Positions 52,105-60,844 of a DNA stretch of 64,000 nucleotides are shown here, one piece after another (the stretch's first letter is position 1; each line of letters starts with the position of its first letter). Source of the stretch: Methanolapillus ohkumae (GTDB lineage: Archaea; Halobacteriota; Methanosarcinia; Methanosarcinales; Methanosarcinaceae); contig NZ_CP131061.1 in NCBI RefSeq assembly GCF_032594355.1, forward strand, positions 1,488,001-1,552,000, in the 5' to 3' direction. Both the position numbers and the translations under genes were made by a program. The notes beneath the pieces were generated by a model, which ran no database searches, had not been told where the DNA came from, and worked only from the letters and a program-made list of their open reading frames with translations.

Positions 52105-52902
52105 TTACAAATCCTGTAAAATACCCGCAAATTCTTGCGCGCGTTCCTTAATGACATCGGCTGCCTTTAAAATCAATTCGGACGACGAATAAGAACCATC
52201 GGACTCCAGCGTGAAAATAAAGGAAGTTTCATCAAATGTCACTTTTAAGGAGGCCGGGTCATTTAAATCGCCGACGCGCTTTTGAAAACCGCATTTGGCA
52301 CACTTCAAGATATCATCATCGGAAATACGGGCTTCTCCGTCAATCAAATAAACAATTCCATCCGGCGTTTCATAAATTTCGTTGCCGCAAGATTCACATT
52401 TTTCCACCGTTAAAATCGGGATGTTTTTGTAACCGCACGCAACGCCGGCTTGCCAGCGGACATGGTCGCGTCCGTATCCGACATGTGCGATAGCTTCAAG
52501 CATGATTCGCTGCCCTTCTTTTAAGTCAACGATTGGGATTTTTTCATCGGCGGGACGAACTTTCGGGTCGGCGGCAATGAAATCTCCGGAGTAAACCATT
52601 TTCGGACCTTCAACGTCCAGACGAAGCGTCACTTCGCACGCCGGACATCCGATGCCGCCGCAGGTACAATCCGCTTGCGGGACATACTCGGAATCGGTTG
52701 ACAACGGAACAAGCGCCAAGCGGAGTGCCAACTGTTCGTCATAAAGAACGGACGTGTTGTCGTTTAAATTCAAAAATTCAATGGCCAGCGTCGGAACATC
52801 CGCAATCATCGCTCTTCGGATACCGTTTGCGAACGCTGCGTTTGTTCCCGAAAGGACAAACTTGGCCGACCCTTTCGACACTTCAATAATATCAATGTCC
52901 AT
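52105..52902 (-). CDS. rpoD: RNA polymerase subunit D
   Basis: A 265-residue alpha-like subunit that nucleates RNA polymerase assembly with subunit L. The N-terminal dimerisation part has NAAFANGIRRAMIADVPTLAIE (about 28-49). A ferredoxin-like domain with cysteines (CTCGGIGCPAC about 108-118; CESCG and CAKCG near 205-235) suggests Fe-S clusters as in other methanosarcinal D subunits. AGGTGA lies five bases before ATG 52902; the upstream extension to 53049 is spurious. It is the last gene of the S13-S4-S11-D string, 202 bp after rps11. Confidence 0.95.
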   Translation of the reverse strand: MDIDIIEVSKGSAKFVLSGTNAAFANGIRRAMIADVPTLAIEFLNLNDNTSVLYDEQLALRLALVPLSTDSEYVPQADCTCGGIGCPACEVTLRLDVEGPKMVYSGDFIAADPKVRPADEKIPIVDLKEGQRIMLEAIAHVGYGRDHVRWQAGVACGYKNIPILTVEKCESCGNEIYETPDGIVYLIDGEARISDDDILKCAKCGFQKRVGDLNDPASLKVTFDETSFIFTLESDGSYSSSELILKAADVIKERAQEFAGILQDL

Positions 52903-53046
52903 CTTACTCACCTTGGTTTTTGGAAATGAAACTGAAAAAAGACAATTCTGAGGCTTTACGGAAATGATTGATTTTAATAATTTTAAAATAATCAATAAGA
53001 AATAATCAATAAAAAATTCAAGAATCAAAATAAAAAACGAATTTTT

Positions 53047-53078
53047 CAAAGACCGGAAAAATGATTTTTCCGGTTTTG
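53047..53078. repeat. Hairpin between rps11 and rpoD
   Basis: ACCGGAAAAA, TGA, TTTTTCCGGT (53052-53074) with CAAA/TTTG extending the stem. It could be a weak terminator or processing site uncoupling rpoD from the ribosomal genes. Confidence 0.65.
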
Positions 53079-53104
53079 AAATTTTGTTTTAAAATATGAA
53101 ACCG

Positions 53105-53488
53105 TTAAATGCGGTGTTTTCCGCCTTTGGGGCGGGTTCCATCATGGGGAATCGGTGTCACGTCTTCAATTCTTCCAATCCGGATGCCTGCACGCGCAAA
53201 CGCACGGATGGTGGCTTGGGCGCCCGGTCCCGGACTTCTTTGTTTGTTTCCGCCCGGTGCTCTGACTTTGATGTGAATACCGGTGATTCCTTTGTCTTTT
53301 AATTGTTCCGCCAATTGGTTGGCCATTTGCATTGCCGTGTAGGGTGAACTCTCATCCCGCGCGGCTTTCACAATCATGCCACCGGATGATTTCGCGATGG
53401 TTTCGGCACCGGTTAAATCGGTGATGGTGATGATTGTGTTGTTAAATGAGGATTTGATGTGAGCAACTGCCCATTTCATTTCAGCCAT
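53105..53488 (-). CDS. rps11: Ribosomal protein S11 (uS11)
   Basis: A 127-residue small-subunit platform protein. Family segments AHIKSSFNNTIITITDLTGAETIAKSSGGM, SPYTAMQMANQLAEQ and the C-terminal GARIGRIEDVTPIPHDGTRPKGGKHR-type end are complete. It begins two bases after the rps4 stop, so it is translationally coupled. Length is normal and there is no extension, unlike its neighbours S4 and S13. Confidence 0.97.
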   Translation of the reverse strand: MAEMKWAVAHIKSSFNNTIITITDLTGAETIAKSSGGMIVKAARDESSPYTAMQMANQLAEQLKDKGITGIHIKVRAPGGNKQRSPGPGAQATIRAFARAGIRIGRIEDVTPIPHDGTRPKGGKHRI

Positions 53489-53490
53489 AA

Positions 53491-54282
53491 TTAGTTCCTC
53501 CTGTTGCCGCTTGCGCCGCCTTTTGGACCGGAGCCGCTGCGTGGAGCGCCGCCCGGAGCATTACCACGGGGTGCGCCGCCCGGAGCGTTACCACGGGGTG
53601 CGCCGCCCGGAGCATTGCCACGGGGGGGCCGGCCGCCGGGACCGCTTTTTCTGCCGCCCTTCTTACCGTCATTTCCTTGAGTGCGTGCCTTTTTGTTGTT
53701 TTCGGCCGCTGTCCGGAGTGTGACGCCGTCCGCAATGGACGATGCGATTTGAACCGGTCTCTCGGGGTGAGATTCGGTGGTTAATGGAGATTCGCCGTAG
53801 TAAGCGATGTTCATTTCATCTTCTTTGGAAATGAGCATGCTCGGGATTGTGGCTCTTCTGCCGTTGATGGCAATGTGCCCGTGTGTGATAAATTGGCGGG
53901 ACTGAAGAACGGTTCTTGCAAGACCGAGTCTTAAAACTTGGGTTTGGAGCCGGCGTTCCAAAATGTTTTCCGGTTTAAGTCCCAAGATATCGTCGATTTC
54001 GGAATCGGGTTTTAAGATTCCGTAGCGGATAAGTCTTCCCAAAATTTGGTCGGCTTCCGTCTTTGCGTTTCCTTTTAAATCCCCTTCGGATGCGGCCAAG
54101 TGTGCCAAAAGGTTCATGGCATCAGACCTGTATTTTCTCAGAGAACTTTCCGCTTTCCAGACTTCTCTTTTGTTACGAAGGCCATAAGCCTTAATCAATT
54201 CAACTTCTCCGGCCATTCTGGCTTCTTGCCACGGATGATTCGGAGTTTCATAAGTTTTGTGTTTTTTACCCGGATATACCAT
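53491..54282 (-). CDS. rps4: Ribosomal protein S4 (uS4) with repetitive tail
   Basis: A 263-residue S4, the 16S rRNA assembly protein. The first 195 residues are standard: PGKKHKTYETPNHPW at the start and the S4 RNA-binding domain (RRLQTQVLRLGLARTVLQSRQFITHGHIAINGRRA, about 113-147). The last 60 residues are unusual: KKGGRKSGPGGRPP followed by three PRGNAPGGA repeats and a basic Gly-rich end, encoded by 27 bp tandem repeats. The basic RGG-like tail could bind RNA. It overlaps neither neighbour but sits 11 bp from rps13. Confidence 0.96.
   Translation of the reverse strand: MVYPGKKHKTYETPNHPWQEARMAGEVELIKAYGLRNKREVWKAESSLRKYRSDAMNLLAHLAASEGDLKGNAKTEADQILGRLIRYGILKPDSEIDDILGLKPENILERRLQTQVLRLGLARTVLQSRQFITHGHIAINGRRATIPSMLISKEDEMNIAYYGESPLTTESHPERPVQIASSIADGVTLRTAAENNKKARTQGNDGKKGGRKSGPGGRPPRGNAPGGAPRGNAPGGAPRGNAPGGAPRSGSGPKGGASGNRRN
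53520..53625 (-). repeat. 27 bp tandem repeat in rps4 tail
   Basis: GGTGCGCCGCCCGGAGCGTT plus ACCACGG is repeated three times with single-base differences (plus-strand view). Confidence 0.93.
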
Positions 54283-54293
54283 TTAACTCACGC

Positions 54294-54866
54294 TCACTTC
54301 TTCTTTCTGACACCGACGATCGAACCACGTCTGCCCGTGGATTTTGTTCTTTGTCCTCTGACTTTGAGTCCTCTTTCGTGCCGGAGGCCTCTGTAAGCGC
54401 GCACTTTTTTGAGTGTGTTGATATCTTCTTTGAAAGTCAATTCAATGTCGACACCCAAAAGGTGTTTGTTTTCACCGGTAACCAAATCTCTTTGGCGGTT
54501 TAACATCCATGTCGGAGCGGACTTTTCGATGCCTGAAATGGCTGTGTCGAGTTTCGCGACTTCTTCTTCCGACAAGTAACCGATGATGGCGGTGGGATTA
54601 ATTCCCGCGTCTTTTGCGATAATTTTGGAGATGCGAAGACCGATGCCGTCAATACCCGTCAAAGCGTATTGAACTTGCTGTGCCCCTTTTAAGTCGGTGT
54701 TCATGATACGAACAAGGTGGCGGATTTCGTCTTCTTCCGGTTTTTCTTCAACCGGTTGACCCTTTACGTTCTTTTTGTCGACGTTTTTATCGAGATTCTT
54801 GTCGACATTTTTCTTATCGACCGGTTTATCGACACTCTTTTTATTTTCTTCCGATTTTTTGGCCAT
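54294..54866 (-). CDS. rps13: Ribosomal protein S13 (uS13) with Lys/Asp-rich N-terminus
   Basis: A 190-residue S13. The normal domain starts near residue 48 (IRHLVRIMNTDLKGAQQVQYALTGIDGIG) and includes RAYRGLRHERGLKVRGQRTKSTGRRG at the end. The first 45 residues are an added, charged low-complexity segment of repeated VDK/NVDKN/LDKN units. ATG 54866 follows a GGAGG site; the frame beyond it is spurious. It is the first gene of the S13-S4-S11-RpoD transcript and has a leader of about 220 nt from the TATA box at 55109. Confidence 0.95.
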   Translation of the reverse strand: MAKKSEENKKSVDKPVDKKNVDKNLDKNVDKKNVKGQPVEEKPEEDEIRHLVRIMNTDLKGAQQVQYALTGIDGIGLRISKIIAKDAGINPTAIIGYLSEEEVAKLDTAISGIEKSAPTWMLNRQRDLVTGENKHLLGVDIELTFKEDINTLKKVRAYRGLRHERGLKVRGQRTKSTGRRGSIVGVRKKK

Positions 54867-55108
54867 ATGTTTTCCTCCATTTGGAAAAACGCATTCCTTT
54901 AGCCTGAAACCTAAAAATTTCAAAAGCAGATGGGGGTGAACACTAGAATTATAGATAATTGTAGGAACACTATTGCCCTAATAATCTGCGAATATGATCT
55001 GCAAAACTCAAATGCTTATTTATTTGATTTTGAGAACTTAATCGGTTTCAAGCAGCCCGTTAAAAAGTAAAAGGCTTTCAATAAATGCTCACGTCCCAAG
55101 GTATTCAT

Positions 55109-55117
55109 CTTATATAA
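55109..55117 (-). promoter_or_regulatory. TATA box of the ribosomal protein operon
   Basis: Minus-strand GAAAAGGTTATATAAG combines a purine-rich BRE and a TATA element. The predicted start near 55087 gives a 220 nt leader that includes GC-poor sequence with no clear regulatory fold. The 54867-55224 gap holds nothing else that I see. Confidence 0.6.
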
Positions 55118-55224
55118 CCTTTTCAGGTCCAAAGATTTCGGGTTCTTTTATTTTTCAAAAACTTAAGAAAAACCAAAAATCAATTCGTGAAAAAACCAAA
55201 AAAAACCAATTCACAAAAAAATGT

Positions 55225-55824
55225 TTAAAATTTTGAATCGGTTCTTTTGTTTTCAACAAACGGTAAAAACCCGGAAACTTTGGATTTATAAGCGGTGTAT
55301 TCGTCTCCAAACGTTTTTTCAAGAACCGGCTCTTCGATGTGTTTGTGATAAAAATATGTGGAGATGCCTGCAAAAACAAATGTAAATAAACAGATTTCAA
55401 CGGACCCGGAAACAAAAAACAAAATCCCGATGTAATAAATCAGGTTTCCAATCGCCAGCGGATTTCGGGACAAAGCGTAGGGCCCAGATGTCACTAATTT
55501 TTGCGGCGGCGCACCCGCCGCCGGGGAACCTGCCCCGTAAATCCAAAGTTCGCGTATGGACCAGCCCATGAGAAGAAAACCGTAAAAAACAATCAATACC
55601 GATAAAATCATAAGGGTTTGAAGCTGGCGGCCGGAAAAAGAAAAAACAGATTCCGGGAAAAGATAATTTCCAATTGTCAGGAAAAAAAGCGGAAGAAAAA
55701 TGAAATAAAAAAAGGACTCCCCTGCAAAAACCGCAATTGTAAAAGTTTTTGCATATTTTTGCCGATGCCGGTCCGACAAATAAAAAATGATCTTTTTGTA
55801 AACCGATGAAAAAACAGAATTCAT
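55225..55824 (-). CDS. ICMT/PEMT-like membrane methyltransferase
   Basis: A 199-residue integral membrane protein of the isoprenylcysteine carboxyl methyltransferase family. Four or five helices; the SAM-binding C-terminal signature is LVTSGPYALSRNPLAIGNLIYYIG (about 118-141) and HIEEPVLEKTFGDEYTAYKSKV (about 168-189). The substrate in archaea is unknown (lipids are possible). ATG 55824 follows GGGTGGTG; the longer frame is not supported. It stands between tRNA-Ser and rps13, a place where related genomes usually have no such gene (recall). Confidence 0.85.
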   Translation of the reverse strand: MNSVFSSVYKKIIFYLSDRHRQKYAKTFTIAVFAGESFFYFIFLPLFFLTIGNYLFPESVFSFSGRQLQTLMILSVLIVFYGFLLMGWSIRELWIYGAGSPAAGAPPQKLVTSGPYALSRNPLAIGNLIYYIGILFFVSGSVEICLFTFVFAGISTYFYHKHIEEPVLEKTFGDEYTAYKSKVSGFLPFVENKRTDSKF

Positions 55825-56956
55825 GAAAACACCACCCGATTTTTTAAAATTCGTCAATCAAAAACTTACAGCACACCTCTTTCAGTAATTATAATTCAAT
55901 TAATATAAATTTTATGAAATGATTTTTTTGAATAAGTTCAATGCCGTTTCAAAAGAAATAAAATTTCAAAACCCCCAAAATTTGGTCCCGTAAAAATATT
56001 CCGGCAGAAAATAAGATGGAAAATATGTTTTTGTGAAAAAAGAGTAACAACGAAAGTGAAAAAAGAGTTACAACGAAATTGAAAAAATGTTTCGGGAAAT
56101 GAAGAAGAAAGATTTGCAGCAACAAAAAGGAAATTTACAACAATGAAGAAAGGTTTACAATCAAAATTAACGGATAAAAAGAGGAAACCAGATCGAAACG
56201 TTGTGTTTAAGAGATGGTTGAAAAATCATGCCGCGTAACTTTTAGACATGTCTTTCATCATGCAGATGGTCAATGCATCAGCATCATCAATCCGATCCAA
56301 AGAACCCTTGTGGATCATATAATAGATCACTGAGTTCTGCAGCCGAGACAAATCTATGTCATTCATAATTATAAAATAACAAATTGAGAATATATGTATT
56401 TCCATTGACAATAAATGGCGTGCTGTGACATGGCGAGTGTTAACTTGTATCATACATACCAAACAATAAAAAATTAAGATAAGAGATCCCCAAAAAGAAG
56501 AAAAATATATATAATACAAGATATATTTTTTTTATTTTTAAAATATAGTTTATAAAAAAAGAGATCGGAAGCCGGAGTAAAATATATTTGAGATTGTTGA
56601 ATCTATGCTTAAAAATCATTAAAAATATACAAATCATTAGAGAAATGTAATAAAAACTGAAAAGGATGAGAGATTCATAAAAAGATAAAAGAAGTAGAAT
56701 ATTCAAGTCTTAAAAGAAATTAACAAAACTCCGGTAAAATTACAGAACTAAATGTAAAAAATAAACACACAATAAAATTCAAGGCACAATCTCAAAAAGC
56801 GTCTTGCGAAGATGCCATGAAAATATTTGCGGATATTTTTGCGAGAATTTTTGTTAAAACCTTTTGTCAAACATTTTTGACGATAAGAAAGTAAGAAGAT
56901 TAAAGAAAATAAAGAAGGGGAAAACCGGTTAAGAAAGTAAAAAGGTAAAAATAAAG
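55825..56956. other. 1.1 kb region without convincing genes
   Basis: AT-rich DNA between the ICMT-like gene and tRNA-Ser. It holds duplicated GTGAAAAAAGAGTAACAACGA units (about 56032-56080) and repeated AGGTTTACAA strings. Two minus-strand frames (56226-56519 and 56440-56706) are hydrophobic or AT-driven and lack ribosome binding sites. The segment encoding IDLSRLQNSVIYYMIHKGSLDRIDDADALTICMM (about 56235-56350) looks more like real protein and may be a gene remnant. Confidence 0.5.
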
Positions 56957-57039
56957 CGCCGAGAGGGAGACTTGAACTCCCGAGGGGCTACGCCCCACAA
57001 GCTTTCCAGGCTTGCGCCCTACCACTAGACTACCTCGGC
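56957..57039 (-). tRNA. tRNA-Ser(GGA)
   Basis: On the minus strand: acceptor GCCGAGG/TCTCGGC, discriminator G, anticodon stem CAAGC/GCTTG with loop CTGGAAA giving GGA, a long variable arm (GGGGCGTAGCCCC) and T-arm GGGAG/CTCCC. CCA is not encoded. Confidence 0.94.
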
Positions 57040-57070
57040 ATGAAGCAGGAGTTATAAAATAGATTTATTG

Positions 57071-57080
57071 TATATATTCT
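57071..57080 (-). promoter_or_regulatory. TATA box of tRNA-Ser
   Basis: AGAATATATA on the minus strand, 32-41 bp upstream of the tRNA 5' end, a fitting distance for a short leader. Confidence 0.5.
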
Positions 57081-57199
57081 TTGTTCTTCGAGCAAGTGTT
57101 TTTTAATATTTTATGGGATTTTTGCCGGATTTTTGGGGATATTTTTGTTGGATTTTTTGAGATTTTTATTGAAAATTATGATTCCGGGAGATTCAAATT

Positions 57200-58303
57200 T
57201 TATTTTTGGACTCTTTTTTTCGATTCTTTTTTGGATTCATTTTTCGATTTATTTTTCAATTCATTTTCGGATTCAACCGATTTATTTTCCCGATTTTTCC
57301 AAAAAGCCGGATAAGTTCCTTTTTCCATCAAAACCGCCTTTGGGCGAGCAATAAATCCTTTTTCGGACTTTTTGATTTCATCCGGCGACATCAAGGCAAC
57401 GGACAAGGAGATAATTTCGCCTTTTTGTGAAAAAATAGCGGCCATTTCGCCTTTTTGAATACTCGTCTCATAACTGATAACTCCCGCGCGCGCCAAAAAC
57501 GCACCCGAACAAAGCGCGTCAACGGCCGTGTCGCGCACCACAATTTTCGGCAAGTGCGCAAAGGCCGACTCCATCGGCAAAATCAGCCGGCGGAGTTCAG
57601 ATTCATCTCCGGATTCTTTCCAAAGCGCGTAGGCGTCTTTGAGCGCGTAAAGCGAAACGGATTCAAAATCCGTAAACGGCCCGGCTTTGGAGCGAACCAG
57701 TTCCTGCATGTGCGCGCCGACGCCAAGCGCCATGCCGGCATCGTGGCACAATTTTCGGATGTAAGTTCCGGCCTCGCAGCCAACCCGCATCAAAACCAGC
57801 GTGTCGCGAATCTCCAGCGGTTCAATATAATAGATATGGCGGACCCGGACCGCGCGTTTGACGGCGGAGCGAACCGGCGGCATTTGATAAACGCCACCCG
57901 TAAATTCCAAAAGAGTGGATTCAATCTTTTTTTTCGGGACCGCACGATGAAGTTTCATGAGGCAAATGTATTCTTTTCCGGACAAGCGAAGCGCGGCAAC
58001 CGCCCGCGTGGCTTTCCCGATCATGACCGGCTGCGTTCCGGTAACGCCCGGATCCAAAGACCCCGAATGTCCCGCCACCTTAACTTCTAAGATGTCCCGC
58101 ACAAAAGCCGCAATTTCATGGCTGGTCGGACCGGACGGCTTGTTGATGACAACCACGCCTTTTTCAATATATTCCCGAATCGGCCGCTCGGCCGGGCTCA
58201 TGCCGGAAATTCCAGATTTGCCGGGCACGGCGTCCGCTAAAAAAACTGTTTCTCCTTTATCGGAAAAAAAATAGTCATTTCTGAAAAGTTCGCGCTTTGC
58301 CAT
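57200..58303 (-). CDS. cbf5: tRNA/rRNA pseudouridine synthase Cbf5 (TruB family)
   Basis: A 367-residue archaeal Cbf5, the catalytic subunit of H/ACA ribonucleoproteins. The catalytic aspartate is Asp84 in GSLDPGVTG; VINKPSGPTSHE (about 52-63) and MRVGCEAGTYIRKLCHDAG (about 150-168) are further signatures. A PUA domain spans about 245-330. The tail (about 340-367) is a Lys/Ser/Glu/Asn repeat (ENKSVESENELKNKSKNESKK), longer than usual. With tRNA-Ser and rps13-rpoD downstream it keeps the archaeal gene order. Start MAKRELF at ATG 58303; no strong ribosome binding site. Confidence 0.94.
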   Translation of the reverse strand: MAKRELFRNDYFFSDKGETVFLADAVPGKSGISGMSPAERPIREYIEKGVVVINKPSGPTSHEIAAFVRDILEVKVAGHSGSLDPGVTGTQPVMIGKATRAVAALRLSGKEYICLMKLHRAVPKKKIESTLLEFTGGVYQMPPVRSAVKRAVRVRHIYYIEPLEIRDTLVLMRVGCEAGTYIRKLCHDAGMALGVGAHMQELVRSKAGPFTDFESVSLYALKDAYALWKESGDESELRRLILPMESAFAHLPKIVVRDTAVDALCSGAFLARAGVISYETSIQKGEMAAIFSQKGEIISLSVALMSPDEIKKSEKGFIARPKAVLMEKGTYPAFWKNRENKSVESENELKNKSKNESKKESKKRVQK

Positions 58304-58424
58304 TTGAAAAGAAGAGGCGCATCAAAATTAAAAAGATAGCGATGAAAAAACAATAAACAAAATAAACAAAAAAATAATAAACAAAAAATAAACAAAAAAA
58401 ACAAAACCCGACCGTCGGTTTTGA

Positions 58425-58480
58425 TGAAATAATTAAAATTCATTGCCATAACGCACAGCGACGGCGCAACACACACAAAA
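58425..58480 (+). repeat. Dispersed repeat R1, copy 10
   Basis: TTAAAATTCATTGCCATAACGCACAGCGACGGCGC, then A/C-rich. It lies between cbf5 and the hydantoinase-like gene. The remaining gap (58304-58570) is AT-rich with AATAAACAAAAAA duplications. Confidence 0.8.
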
Positions 58481-58570
58481 AAAATCAAAAAAAAATGACC
58501 TGCCGGTTTTATTGAAAAAATTAAAAAACCGTTGAAATAGAAATAGTTGGTAAAAACCGTCGGTAAATTG

Positions 58571-60658
58571 TTACAGCAAATTTTTCGCAAATCCTTCAAA
58601 AATAAAAGTTGTCTGAACCGGAACCGTTCCTTTGCTAATAAAAACATTCTCTTCTTTCATTTTCAATTCAACTTTGTCCAAGGGAATATTTTCCCGGCGC
58701 ATGTACTCCTCAATCAGGGCTTTTCCGGTTGATTTTGCAAACTCGACGGCCGCGTCTCTCAAATCAAAAGCACGCCGGCCGCCCGGATAATGTACCAAAA
58801 TGCCTTGCGTTCTTAAATCATATTTGGAATCGATATGAACCGTCCGAACCGTCACCTCAATTCGCTTGGACACTTTTCCGACAAGGGATCCAACCGCGTT
58901 TCCAACTTCAAAAAAATCCGGCGTTAAAATTTCTGCATCGAGAAGTTCATGGAGCTCCGAAACAAAAGCCTTGACAGGTCCGCCGATCATGACAATCGGA
59001 ACATTGATTTTAAATTTCACATATGGTTTTGGGAATGACAAGAATGAGCGGATGAATTTTTTGGAATCTGCGGTCGATGAATACAACTCCAAAGACAAAA
59101 CGCCCGACGTTGAATGATTGAATAAGGATTTGGAGCAGAACAGATCCGACATCCCCTTCTCCGCCAAAAAATAAACAATTTCAAGTGCCATCTTTTGAGT
59201 GATTATCTGTTTCAAATGCCGGCAAAATTCAACCGGACTCATGTCCAAAAAAGAAGCCAGGATGCCGGCGCCGATCATGGATGCTTCCGTACAAAATTCA
59301 CCATATTCGCCTAAAACATGTAAAACATCGGTCGGTGTAAAACCAATCATGTTCACCGCTTTTTTTGAGACCAGACGGGAAAGTGCGTCGGATGGCAAAT
59401 ATTTCATTCCCCAAAAAATATCATGAAGCGACGTCGGCGTGTTTTGAATGCGGTCATAAACAAATTGTTCTTCGGACGTCAGCGAAACTTCGGCACCACT
59501 TCGAATAAAAAAACGGACCGGCTGAATGTATTCCGTCATATGGAGTTTATTAAAATACCGCCGATCTTGGAGAAGAGACAACATTTCCGGAAATTGCGCC
59601 GCGGCCCGGCAAAGCGGAATAACGCGACGTGGCCCAATTCTTATTTTTTCAGAATTCAGATCGGAAATGGAAGGCGAATGCAGCCAAATCTGGCTGTCTC
59701 CGCCCAATGCCGACGTTTCCATCCGAACCGCCTGCACCTTTGTTTTCCAGCCGCCAACTGTCGCCCCAGACTCCGAAATGTCTGCAAAACCACCCTCCAT
59801 CATGGAAATGTCTGTGCTGGTTCCGCCGACATCAATCATCAGACAAGTATCCCGGCCGGATAAAAACGATGCCCCAAGAAGACTTGCGGTCGGTCCGGAA
59901 AAAATAGATTCAACCGGTTTTTCCATCGCCTCCAAGATTCCGGAAACTGCGCCGTTGCATTTAAGAATTTTAATATCTGCCGACAGATTCCGGCGCTTCA
60001 TTTCGGAAAGGACCGATTCGGCAAAACGGCGCGTCACCGGAAGCAGCATGGCATTGAGGTAGGCGGTCACCCCACGCTCATAAGCACCCAACGACTGTGC
60101 CAATTCGTGTCCGCAGACCACCGGATGAGAATGGCCGGTCTCTATGTCCCGAGTCAAATCCGTAATCAGTTCCTTGATAAGGAGTTCATGCGCCGGATTT
60201 CGGACGCTGAAATAAGAAGAAACCGCAAAAGCTGACACTTTTTCCTTCATGGAAAAGACAAAATCCCGGACCGCTTTCGTATCAAGCGGTGTTGCTTCAT
60301 CGCCGTTTTCATCGTGACCGCCACGGACAATGATATAATTTTGGATCGGATGATTTATAGATTCAAGGGAAAGATCCGTATTTTTCAAAAGAACTTCATC
60401 ACCGACAAGAATTAAGGCGGCGGCATCCCCCGTATTTTCAAGAACCGTATTTGTCGACAACGTGGTGGAAACTGAAACGGATGACACCAATTTCAGCAAA
60501 TCCGGTGACAACGCGTCTAAAACAGAAGAAATGCCTCCGATCGGGCTCGGGTAAGTTGTCAGCGATTTTTTAGACTCCAAAACCGTTTTTGCTTTCGCGT
60601 CCATAATCACAGCATCTGTGTAAGTTCCACCCGTATCGATTCCTAAACAATAAGTCAT
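58571..60658 (-). CDS. Hydantoinase/oxoprolinase-family protein
   Basis: A 695-residue ATP-binding protein of the hydantoinase A/5-oxoprolinase family (ASKHA fold). The N-terminus has the phosphate motif GIDTGGTYTDAV (6-17), then STTLSTNTVLE. The central part has ESIFSGPTASLLGA and a second phosphate loop CLMIDVGGTSTDISMMEGG (about 270-288). The last 120 residues are less conserved. Enzymes of the family hydrolyse cyclic amides with ATP, but close relatives act as acetophenone carboxylase subunits or have no known role. It follows mttC after 186 bp including a terminator; its nearness to methylamine genes suggests work on a methylated or cyclic substrate or corrinoid activation, unproven. Confidence 0.85.
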   Translation of the reverse strand: MTYCLGIDTGGTYTDAVIMDAKAKTVLESKKSLTTYPSPIGGISSVLDALSPDLLKLVSSVSVSTTLSTNTVLENTGDAAALILVGDEVLLKNTDLSLESINHPIQNYIIVRGGHDENGDEATPLDTKAVRDFVFSMKEKVSAFAVSSYFSVRNPAHELLIKELITDLTRDIETGHSHPVVCGHELAQSLGAYERGVTAYLNAMLLPVTRRFAESVLSEMKRRNLSADIKILKCNGAVSGILEAMEKPVESIFSGPTASLLGASFLSGRDTCLMIDVGGTSTDISMMEGGFADISESGATVGGWKTKVQAVRMETSALGGDSQIWLHSPSISDLNSEKIRIGPRRVIPLCRAAAQFPEMLSLLQDRRYFNKLHMTEYIQPVRFFIRSGAEVSLTSEEQFVYDRIQNTPTSLHDIFWGMKYLPSDALSRLVSKKAVNMIGFTPTDVLHVLGEYGEFCTEASMIGAGILASFLDMSPVEFCRHLKQIITQKMALEIVYFLAEKGMSDLFCSKSLFNHSTSGVLSLELYSSTADSKKFIRSFLSFPKPYVKFKINVPIVMIGGPVKAFVSELHELLDAEILTPDFFEVGNAVGSLVGKVSKRIEVTVRTVHIDSKYDLRTQGILVHYPGGRRAFDLRDAAVEFAKSTGKALIEEYMRRENIPLDKVELKMKEENVFISKGTVPVQTTFIFEGFAKNLL

Positions 60659-60779
60659 TTCAATTTCCTCGCTTTTATTTTTAGATTCAATCGATCAGAA
60701 CGGCACCGAAAAAAAGCATTTAGTAATGTCCGGTAGGATGTTAAGCAGCAAAGCGATTGTAAAGAATCACGCACAAATT

Positions 60780-60819
60780 TAAAAAAAAGTAAAAGAAGAA
60801 TGGACTCCTTCTTTTACTT
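60780..60819 (-). terminator. Terminator after mttC
   Basis: Minus-strand stem GTAAAAGAAG/CTTCTTTTAC (60789-60798 with 60808-60817) followed by eight T. It separates mttC from the hydantoinase gene. Confidence 0.8.
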
Positions 60820-60844
60820 GAACGGAAGGTAAAAACAGACGGGA

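Noticed and set aside
52903..53049. N-terminal extension of RpoD
   Set aside because: A correct AGGTGA-ATG start is at 52902 and the extension is unlike any D subunit.
56440..56706. 88-codon hydrophobic frame
   Set aside because: Composition follows AT-richness (Ile/Leu/Phe/Tyr/Lys only), with no start signal.
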